In this document: piece after piece, positions 17,668 through 23,843 of the stretch
Layout: each line of letters starts with the position of its first letter
How positions within the stretch are numbered: the first letter of the stretch is position 1
Assembly: GCA_030038755.1 (NCBI GenBank)
Contig: JASHSK010000259.1
Location: 1 to 33,342, forward strand
DNA length: 33,342 nucleotides
Direction of reading: 5' to 3'
From: Gammaproteobacteria bacterium
GTDB taxonomy: Bacteria > Pseudomonadota > Gammaproteobacteria > Steroidobacterales > Steroidobacteraceae
Notes under the pieces: generated by a model
Seen by the model: the letters and a program-made list of their open reading frames with translations, nothing else
Databases searched by the model: none
Told to the model about the DNA's origin: nothing
Made by a program: the position numbers and the translations under genes

Positions 17668-18379
17668 GGTTCTGGAGGCCCGCGGCCTCACCAAGGAGGT
17701 TAGCAGCCCGGAAGGGCCACTGACCATCGTGCGCGACGTGTCCCTGGCCGTGGGCGCGGGGGAGTCCGTCGCCATCGCCGGCCCTTCCGGGGCCGGCAAA
17801 TCCACGCTGCTGGCGCTGCTGGCGGGTCTGGACTCACCCACCCGTGGAGAGGTGTGGCTCGCCGGCGCGCCGCTCAGCGCGCTCGATGAGGATGGCCGGG
17901 CAAGGCTGCGCGCCGAGCGTGTCGGCTTCGTGTTCCAGTCCTTTCATCTGGTGGCCTCCCTCACGGCGCTGGAGAATGTCATGTTGCCGCTGGAGCTCGC
18001 CGGCCGCCGCGATGCGCGCGCCGCCGCCACCGACATGCTCGCGCGCGTCGGGCTCGCGCAGCGCCTGCATCACTATCCGCGCCAGCTCTCCGGCGGCGAG
18101 CAGCAGCGTGTGGCGCTCGCGCGCGCCTCGGTGGGCCGCCCCCGCGTGCTGTTCGCCGACGAGCCCACCGGCAACCTCGACACGCTCACGGGCGAACGTA
18201 TCGCCGAGCTGCTGTTCGAGCTCAACCGCGGCGCGGACACGACGCTCGTGCTCGTGACGCACGATCGCACGCTGGCGGCGCGTTGCCACCGCGTTCTCAA
18301 CATGGACGCCGGCGCGCTCAGCGAAGCCGCCGCGCACCCCCCTGCAGCCGCGGTCGCCGGGGAGCCGCGTCGTGCGTAG
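17654..18379 (+). CDS. ybbA: ABC transporter ATP-binding protein, YbbA family
   Basis: A 241-residue LolD/MacB-type ATPase. Walker A GPSGAGKS is at residues 43-50, the Q-loop is FVFQSFHLV, the signature is LSGGEQQR, Walker B is VLFADEPTGNLD, and the switch His is in VTHD. It pairs with the ybbP permease, overlapping it by 8 nt. Start 17654 is chosen for AGGA 5 nt upstream; 17648 and 17666 are also possible. Any of these overlaps the 5' end of tesA on the other strand, so its promoter must lie inside tesA. Confidence 0.92.
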   Translation: MTRDMVLEARGLTKEVSSPEGPLTIVRDVSLAVGAGESVAIAGPSGAGKSTLLALLAGLDSPTRGEVWLAGAPLSALDEDGRARLRAERVGFVFQSFHLVASLTALENVMLPLELAGRRDARAAATDMLARVGLAQRLHHYPRQLSGGEQQRVALARASVGRPRVLFADEPTGNLDTLTGERIAELLFELNRGADTTLVLVTHDRTLAARCHRVLNMDAGALSEAAAHPPAAAVAGEPRRA

Positions 18380-20855
18380 CCTGCGGCTCGCGCTGCGCGC
18401 CCTGCGGCGCGAGTGGCGCTCGGGGGAGCTCGCGCTGCTGTGGGTGTCGCTCGCCATCGCCGTGGGCGCGCTGACCGGCGTGGGCTTCCTGGTCGATCGG
18501 ATCGGCCGCGCGGTGACGCTGCAGGCGAGCGAGATCCTCGCCGCCGACCTGCGCGTCGAATCCGACGCGCCGATCCCGCCGCAGCAGAGCGCCGAGGCGC
18601 GGCACCTCGGCCTGTCGGTCGCGCAGCTCGCGACCATGCCCTCGGCGATCTTTCACGGTGATGACAACCAGCTCGCGAACGTGCGCGTGGTGAGCGGGGG
18701 TTATCCGCTGCGCGGACAGCTCACGATCGCCGATCAGCCGTTCGCCGACGGCGTGCCGACGCGCGCGATTCCCGCACCCGGCGAGGTGTGGCCCGACTCG
18801 CGCCTCGCCGCCGCGCTCGGGGTACGCATCGGCGGACAGCTCGGCGTGGGCGCGAGCATGCTGCGCGTGACGCACATCCTCATCTCGCGGCCCGATCAGA
18901 ACTCCACCTTCGTCGACTTCGTCCCGACGCTGCTGATGAATGCCGCCGATCTGCCCGCCAGCCAGCTGGTGCAGCCCGGCAGTCGGATCAATTACGCGCT
19001 GCTGCTCGCGGGCTCACCCGGGCCTCTGGCCGCCTATGAAGACTGGTTCGATGCACATGCGGCGGGCAACGAGCGGCTCGCGGACGTCGCCGATGCGAGC
19101 CCGCAGATCGGTGATGCCAGCCGGCGCGCGGCGCGCTTTCTCGCGCTCGCGAGCCTGGTGGCGGTACTGCTGTGTGCGGTGGCCATGGCGCTCAGCGCGC
19201 GCAGCTATGTGCGGCGTCATCTGGACGCGGTCGCGCTGATGAAAACGCTCGGCGCGACACGCCGCCTGGTGGTCGGCGTGACACTCTGGCAGCTCGCCAC
19301 CCTGGCGCTGGTGGCCAGCGTGCTGGGCGCGGCGGGCGGATGGGTGACGCAGCTGTGGCTCGTGCGTGTGCTGCGCGGCCTGCTGCGCAGCGACCTGCCG
19401 CCGGCGGGCCCCTGGCCGGCGGCCGTGGGCTTTGGGATGGCGCTCGCCATGCTCGCGGGCTTCGCGCTGCCCTCGCTGCTGCAGCTCACGCGCGTGCCGG
19501 CGCTGCGCGTGCTGCGGCGGGACCTGGGCGCGCCCGCCCCCGCGCTGTGGATCACCGCTGCGCCCGTGCTGCTGGCGGTGTTCGGCGTGGTGTACGGCGC
19601 GCTCGGGGACGCCGCCACCAGCGTGCGCTTCCTCGCGGGGCTGGCCGCCGTGACGCTCGCGCTGGGCGCCGGCGGGGCGGGGCTGCTCGCGCTGGCCGGC
19701 CGTGTGCGCGGCTACGCCGGTACCGCCTGGCGCTACGGCGTCGCGCATCTGGCGCGCAGCCGTGGCTACGGCATCGCGCAGATCGTCGCCTTCGGGCTCG
19801 GTGCGATGCTGCTGCTGGCGCTCGCGATCCTGCGCGCCGACCTGGTGACCGACTGGCGCGCGAGCCTGCCGGCCGACGTTCCCAATTACTTCTTCGTCAA
19901 CATCCCGCCCCAGGGGCGCGTCGAATTCCAGCAGCTGCTGGCCGCGCAGGGCGCGCGCGAGGAGCGCATGCTGCCGATGCTGCGCGGCCGGCTGATGGCC
20001 ATCGACGGCGTGCCGCTGCAGGCGCGGGGCGGGCCCGGATCGAGCGGCCGCGGTCGCGCGTTCGGCGAGCGCGAGCAGAACCTCACCTGGACCGATGAGC
20101 TGGGCGATGACAATCACATCGTCGCCGGCCGCTGGTGGACGGCCGCGGATCACGGCAAGCCGCTGGTGTCGCTCGCCGTGGAGTATCGCGACTCCATGCA
20201 CCTCCGGCTCGGCGATCGCCTGACCTTCGACGTGGCGGGCGAGAACGTCACGGTCACGGTCGCGAGCTTCCGCCGCGTACAGTGGGACAGCTTCAGGCCG
20301 AATTTCTTCGTCGAGTTCCCGCCGGGACTGCTGAATGACGCGGCGGGGACGTACATGACGAGCGCGTTCCTCACCCCGAGCAGCGCCGGCATGGCGGCGC
20401 TCGTGCGTCAGTTTCCGGGGGTCTCGATCTTCAACGTCGGGGATCTGCTGGCGCAGGCGCGCGCCGTGATCGACAAGGCCGTGATCGCCGTGCAGAGCGT
20501 ATTCGTCTTCACGGTGCTCGCCGCCCTCACGGTGCTGATCGCGCAGGTGCAGGCCACGCGCGAGGAGCGGCGCCACGAGACCGCGGTGATCCGCGTGCTC
20601 GGCGCGCGCCGCGCCATGCTGATCCGGAGCGTGCTGGTGGAGTTCGCGCTGGTCGGGGCGCTCGCCGGTGTGCTCGGCGCGAGCGGTGCGGCCCTGGGCG
20701 GCGCCTGGCTCGCGCACACGCTCGATCTCAACTATCGCTTCGACGCGCTCATCTGGGGCGCCGGAGTGCTCGCCGCCGTGCTGGTGACCGCCGCGGCCGG
20801 TGCGCTGGCCACGCGCCCGATGCTGCGCGTGCCGCCGCGCGCGGTGCTGTACTGA
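18372..20855 (+). CDS. ybbP: FtsX-family ABC permease, YbbP-like
   Basis: An 827-residue membrane protein with a first helix near residues 20-45, a periplasmic domain, then two FtsX/MacB-type bundles separated by a second large periplasmic domain. FtsX signatures are seen at LASLVAVLLCAVAMALSARS (about 255) and VFTVLAALTVLIAQVQATRE (about 715), where ATREERRHETAVIRVLGARR is typical. It begins with GTG at 18372, inside the end of ybbA. It is predicted to form a type VII (mechanotransmission) ABC complex with YbbA. The link to TesA is known only by conserved neighbourhood. Confidence 0.92.
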   Translation: MRSLRLALRALRREWRSGELALLWVSLAIAVGALTGVGFLVDRIGRAVTLQASEILAADLRVESDAPIPPQQSAEARHLGLSVAQLATMPSAIFHGDDNQLANVRVVSGGYPLRGQLTIADQPFADGVPTRAIPAPGEVWPDSRLAAALGVRIGGQLGVGASMLRVTHILISRPDQNSTFVDFVPTLLMNAADLPASQLVQPGSRINYALLLAGSPGPLAAYEDWFDAHAAGNERLADVADASPQIGDASRRAARFLALASLVAVLLCAVAMALSARSYVRRHLDAVALMKTLGATRRLVVGVTLWQLATLALVASVLGAAGGWVTQLWLVRVLRGLLRSDLPPAGPWPAAVGFGMALAMLAGFALPSLLQLTRVPALRVLRRDLGAPAPALWITAAPVLLAVFGVVYGALGDAATSVRFLAGLAAVTLALGAGGAGLLALAGRVRGYAGTAWRYGVAHLARSRGYGIAQIVAFGLGAMLLLALAILRADLVTDWRASLPADVPNYFFVNIPPQGRVEFQQLLAAQGAREERMLPMLRGRLMAIDGVPLQARGGPGSSGRGRAFGEREQNLTWTDELGDDNHIVAGRWWTAADHGKPLVSLAVEYRDSMHLRLGDRLTFDVAGENVTVTVASFRRVQWDSFRPNFFVEFPPGLLNDAAGTYMTSAFLTPSSAGMAALVRQFPGVSIFNVGDLLAQARAVIDKAVIAVQSVFVFTVLAALTVLIAQVQATREERRHETAVIRVLGARRAMLIRSVLVEFALVGALAGVLGASGAALGGAWLAHTLDLNYRFDALIWGAGVLAAVLVTAAAGALATRPMLRVPPRAVLY

Positions 20856-20914
20856 GAGCCCGCAACGCGGTTCGCCCGAGCGGCAGTCCGACACTCGGCG
20901 CAGCCAATTCGCGC

Positions 20915-20976
20915 AGATATGGGGGACCTTCAGGCGAATACGTGCCCATGTATCCGCCTGAAGGTCCCCCATATCT
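20915..20976. repeat. long inverted repeat (palindrome P2) downstream of ybbP
   Basis: Arms 20915-20941 and 20950-20976 pair over 27 bp with a single mismatch (20937 against 20954). The loop 20942-20949 is GTGCCCAT. The left arm opens with AGATA and contains GGGGGACC. The loop differs at one base from that of the repeat at 4932-5003. It lies 59 bp past the ybbP stop. It could serve as a transcript-end hairpin but has no U-tract. Confidence 0.95.
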
Positions 20977-21034
20977 ACGCGGGTTCCCTACATCATGCGC
21001 TGCTGCTGCTCAGCCGAGCGGGCGCGCGCGCCGG

Positions 21035-21049
21035 CCGCTGACGCGCGGC
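21035..21049. repeat. 15-bp direct repeat, left copy
   Basis: CCGCTGACGCGCGGC, identical to 21877-21891. The two copies bracket a segment of about 830 bp with lower GC and only small genes, which is att- or target-duplication-like. Confidence 0.7.
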
Positions 21050-21066
21050 CCGCTGACGGTAGTGTC

Positions 21067-21357
21067 TCAGTTTGAATTCCGCTGCTCTTGGTGGCGCGGC
21101 GCTGGTTCCTTTTGGGGGACTCCGCCAAATATCCAAGACCGTACGCGCTTCGGCAACCAGAAGACACCGCTCGTGACGCGGAAATCTCCATGCGCCACCC
21201 GCCGCAGTTTCATGACCGAGCCGACAAAAGTAAATGCGAGAACCAAACCAAGGAATACCTTGCCGACCAAGGGGAAGTGCTCGTTTAGCCCGATTAGGAG
21301 CGCTATCACTGCGAGAGTCGCTGCGAAGATGATCATGCCCCGAAATTTGTCTCTCAT
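21067..21357 (-). CDS. small hypothetical membrane protein
   Basis: Ninety-six residues not recognised as a known family. Two adjacent hydrophobic segments (MIIFAATLAVIALLIGL, about residues 8-24, and VFLGLVLAFTFVGSVM, about 34-49) flank a short loop, followed by a basic, Pro/Arg-rich tail. AAGG lies 10 nt before the ATG at 21357. Base composition is clearly less GC-rich than ybbP. It lies alone on this strand inside the 15-bp-repeat-bounded segment. The coding call rests on the hydrophobic pattern and ribosome site only. Confidence 0.5.
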   Translation of the reverse strand: MRDKFRGMIIFAATLAVIALLIGLNEHFPLVGKVFLGLVLAFTFVGSVMKLRRVAHGDFRVTSGVFWLPKRVRSWIFGGVPQKEPAPRHQEQRNSN

Positions 21358-21439
21358 GACACCGTAGCCTTATGCCCCCGGATCTTGGCTAATTCTAAGC
21401 CTACCGCCTTGACCCCAGGCGCTCACCGGCCGATGCTTA

Positions 21440-21460
21440 GCGGCAGGCATAGCCTGCCGC
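21440..21460 (+). promoter_or_regulatory. 9-bp perfect hairpin before the small-peptide gene
   Basis: GCGGCAGGC (21440-21448), loop ATA, GCCTGCCGC (21452-21460). The stem ends 2 nt before the GGAG ribosome site at 21463-21466. It could gate translation or be a short REP-like palindrome. Confidence 0.7.
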
Positions 21461-21472
21461 ACGGAGAATGCC

Positions 21473-21583
21473 ATGCATCATCATTGGTCGCACGGCGCAA
21501 CTATCGCGCTCGTTATAGGGCTGATAGTGGCATTTGCCATCATTTTCTCGGTCATCCGCAGCCAAAAAAACACCGATGCCTAG
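21473..21583 (+). CDS. 36-residue single-helix membrane peptide
   Basis: A short gene reading MHHHWSHGATIALVIGLIVA and continuing to a TAG at 21581-21583. A His-rich start is followed by one hydrophobic helix of about 20 residues (ATIALVIGLIVAFAIIFSVI), then a polar SQKNTDA tail. GGAG at 21463-21466 sits 6 nt before the ATG, a good ribosome site. Its last 8 nt overlap the start of the next gene (ATG 21576), suggesting translational coupling. No family is recognised. It could be a membrane regulator peptide or a toxin-like peptide, but nothing fixes this. Confidence 0.6.
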   Translation: MHHHWSHGATIALVIGLIVAFAIIFSVIRSQKNTDA

Positions 21584-21818
21584 AGGACTCAAAGGCCAGA
21601 GGCGCCCCGCCGACGTCATCGGCACCGCCATCCAGATCGCCAAGATCGCCACGGGGGAGATTGCCGAGGATCTGGGGGAGACGGATGACGGCAAGAGCAA
21701 GGCGGCCGTCGAGCTGGGGCGTAAGGGTGGTGCGGCAAGAGCGGCTAACTTGTCGGCCAGGAAGCGGTCGGAGATCGCCAGGAAGGCGGCCAGGAAGCGA
21801 TGGAAGCAGAATGTCTAG
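21576..21818 (+). CDS. small basic conserved protein (RRPADVI...RKAARKRW type)
   Basis: Eighty residues. The pattern MPRGLKGQRRPADVIGTAIQ, then IATGEI, an acidic stretch, and LGRKGGAARAANLSARKRSEIARKAARKRW is one I recognise as a widespread small conserved protein of proteobacteria with a KGG-like basic tail. Its function is not established to my knowledge; nucleic-acid binding is an inference from the charge. The start at 21576 lies within the end of the 36-residue peptide gene. An upstream in-frame ATG at 21534 is less likely because the conserved part starts at MPRG. Confidence 0.75.
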   Translation: MPRGLKGQRRPADVIGTAIQIAKIATGEIAEDLGETDDGKSKAAVELGRKGGAARAANLSARKRSEIARKAARKRWKQNV

Positions 21819-21876
21819 CTGTTTTCGGCCTGCGCGGCGTTTCGGCTGATGCTTCCGTCTTGACCGATACACTGCC

Positions 21877-21891
21877 CCGCTGACGCGCGGC
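21877..21891. repeat. 15-bp direct repeat, right copy
   Basis: Identical to 21035-21049 and lying between the small basic protein gene and the anti-sigma-like gene. See the left copy. Confidence 0.7.
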
Positions 21892-21917
21892 TCGACGCGA
21901 TCTGCTGATCGCGGGAT

Positions 21918-23600
21918 CTACTGCTGATCGTTTGCCGCGCGGGGAGCGACCGTGACGGTCGCCCAGGCTTGCGCCACGGGCGCACCGCTCCAGGTCATGC
22001 CGTCGAGCGTCAGTTGGTAGTCGCCCGGGCCGAGCGCCGAGCTGTTGAGGTCGATGCGCACATCCCCATTGGAGTCGCGCTGCAGGTTGTGCAGGACCGC
22101 GACGCGCCCCTGATCGACGCGGTCGATGGTCACGGTGAACGCCGCGTACCTCGACCACGACATATTGATCTTCAGGTCCGCCAGCTCCGCTGCGGCCCCG
22201 CCGATCGTCGCGACGCTCTGCTGCGAGGGAGCGGTGCGGCTGGGCAATATGCGGATCACTCGTGTCGACTCCACCGGATCGAGTGGCTGCGTCTCGAGCT
22301 GCTGCTTGAGCGCGGCACTCCTGTGCTCCTGGACCGACAGTCTCCCGCCATTGATCACGCTGACCGCCAGCAGCACCAGGCATACACCGCTCGCGGCAAT
22401 CAACACCGGCAGCTTTTCCCACCAGCGCCGCGGCTTCTCCTCCCACGGGGGAGCCTGTCCGCCGGCCTCCAGCAGCCGCAGCGCGGCGTGCAGGTGCTCG
22501 GCCAGGCGCAGCTCCTCGAGCAGTTCCGGATGATCCCGGCAGAAGCTCTCGAAGTCCTGCGCTCCCTTGCGCGGCAGCCGTCCGCTCAGATATCGCTCGA
22601 CGATGTTGTTCTGCGCGATGAACTGTCGGTCCATGCGCGCCGGCATCGCGGGCACTGCGGCCGCTCTCGGCACCACCGCTGCCGGCCGCGGTGTTGCCGC
22701 CGCTTTCGGCGCCGCCGCCACGGGCTCGGGCGGCGCTGCCGCCTTCGGTACTGCCGCTACCGGCCTGGGTGTCACCGCCGCCGTGTGCACGGCCGCTGCC
22801 GGCTCTGGCGCTGCTAGCGCCTTCGGCATCGCCGCCGCCGGCCTGGGTGTCGCCGCCGCTTTCGGCGCCGCGGCCACGGGCTTGGGCACCGCTGCCGCCT
22901 TCGGCACCGCCGCTACCGGTGTCGGCGCAACTGCTGCCGCCGGCTTCTGCGCCAGCGGTTTCGTGCCGGCGGGCTTTGTGGCAGGAGGGGGTTCGGTGGC
23001 AAAGGGAGAGGGTTCTGCGGCAGGAGCTGCCAACGGCGCGGACACCGCAGGGCCAGCGGCCGCGGCCGGGCGGGACAGTGGCGCCGCGGGGGCATCTGCC
23101 GCTGCCCCGACCGCCGGCGCGGGAGCTTCAGCAGGTGCTGGAGCTTCAGCAGGTGCGGCGGATTCAGGAACAGGGGGCAGATCGGGGACGATAAATTCGG
23201 GAGGTAGATCAGCGATATCCGGGAGATCAAGTACCGCAGGCGCGGCAGCGGCCACGGGAGGTACGGGAACGGGCGACGGCTCCACCGCGGCAGCCGCACC
23301 CTCCGCCGTCGAGGAGGCCGGCTCCAGTACCGCCACGTCGTTCGTGGGACTCGCGTTGGAAAGCGGTTCCTGCGGAGCGGGTGCGGGCGTGGGATCGCTC
23401 GAGGGCACCGGATCACTGGCGGGCACGGACTCGTTCGGCAGGGCCGGCAACCCCGTGGCAGGGCCCGACTCAGTCCTGAGCAAAGCCTCCGCGCTCAACG
23501 CATCGATTGGGGCTGTGTCGGTGGCCGGTGCGCGGGTGGTGCTGCTGTCGGGCGCATCGGGGCTGTCCGAGAGCTCGGCGGTGGCGGGCGCTGCTGGCAT
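21918..23600 (-). CDS. membrane anti-sigma-factor-like protein with long Ala/Pro-rich N-terminus
   Basis: Up to 560 residues. The recognisable part starts at MDRQFIAQNNIVERYLSGRL (residue 323, base 22634). It includes a short helical anti-sigma-like region (DFESFCRDHPELLEELRLAE), one membrane helix (LPVLIAASGVCLVLLAVSVI, about residues 402-421), and a periplasmic beta-type domain ending VAQAWATVTVAP. The preceding 320 residues are Ala/Pro/Val/Glu-rich low complexity with repeats such as PKAAATPRPAA. The start is uncertain: 23600 is the longest ATG and has no ribosome site, while 22634 would give only the conserved part of 238 residues. No sigma-factor gene is adjacent. The anti-sigma role is inferred from architecture. 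Confidence 0.7.
   Translation of the reverse strand: MPAAPATAELSDSPDAPDSSTTRAPATDTAPIDALSAEALLRTESGPATGLPALPNESVPASDPVPSSDPTPAPAPQEPLSNASPTNDVAVLEPASSTAEGAAAAVEPSPVPVPPVAAAAPAVLDLPDIADLPPEFIVPDLPPVPESAAPAEAPAPAEAPAPAVGAAADAPAAPLSRPAAAAGPAVSAPLAAPAAEPSPFATEPPPATKPAGTKPLAQKPAAAVAPTPVAAVPKAAAVPKPVAAAPKAAATPRPAAAMPKALAAPEPAAAVHTAAVTPRPVAAVPKAAAPPEPVAAAPKAAATPRPAAVVPRAAAVPAMPARMDRQFIAQNNIVERYLSGRLPRKGAQDFESFCRDHPELLEELRLAEHLHAALRLLEAGGQAPPWEEKPRRWWEKLPVLIAASGVCLVLLAVSVINGGRLSVQEHRSAALKQQLETQPLDPVESTRVIRILPSRTAPSQQSVATIGGAAAELADLKINMSWSRYAAFTVTIDRVDQGRVAVLHNLQRDSNGDVRIDLNSSALGPGDYQLTLDGMTWSGAPVAQAWATVTVAPRAANDQQ
22640..22975 (-). repeat. degenerate Ala/Pro/Lys-coding tandem repeats
   Basis: Minus-strand codons give a series of VPKAAAVPKPVAA / APKAAATPRPAA units of about 11-13 residues (roughly seven). 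The DNA repeats are built on GCCGCCGCTTTCGGC-like blocks. Both strands are open here, producing a spurious plus-strand frame. Confidence 0.75.
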
Positions 23601-23642
23601 ACGAGATATCGTGCCGCGCCCTCACCGCTGGGACGCGTGGCG

Positions 23643-23689
23643 GCTCACAGTTCGGCCGGCCAATCCGGGCGCAGTGCAAAACTGTGAGC
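23643..23689. promoter_or_regulatory. 10-bp inverted repeat with 27-nt spacer, intergenic
   Basis: GCTCACAGTT (23643-23652) and AACTGTGAGC (23680-23689) are perfect complements between two divergent genes. This may be two half-sites of an operator or a stem; no regulator is identifiable. Confidence 0.45.
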
Positions 23690-23745
23690 GGTTGCGCGTA
23701 TCGCGGCCCGCCGCGCTGCCCCTTGCCGCACGGTGCCACGGGCGC

Positions 23746-23775
23746 GGGGCCAACGTACGAGGGGCCAACGTACGA
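23746..23775. repeat. 15-bp perfect tandem duplication
   Basis: GGGGCCAACGTACGA occurs twice head-to-tail (23746-23760, 23761-23775) in the divergent intergenic region, 70 bp upstream of the acyl-CoA dehydrogenase start. Each copy contains the CGTACG palindrome. Confidence 0.85.
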
Positions 23776-23843
23776 GGGACCCGGATGCGCCTGGGCCGCA
23801 GGCTGCTCCGGCCGTAGGGTTCGCGTAGACTTGTCATATTCCA

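Noticed and set aside
21385-21849. 154-codon plus-strand frame
   Set aside because: Overlaps the 36-residue peptide and the conserved small basic protein in another frame; its own translation is Arg/Ser/Pro-rich without family features.
22567-23817. 416-codon plus-strand frame, Ala/Gly-rich
   Set aside because: Antisense to the Ala/Pro repeat tract; the opposite strand carries a recognisable conserved domain with a membrane helix in the same frame.
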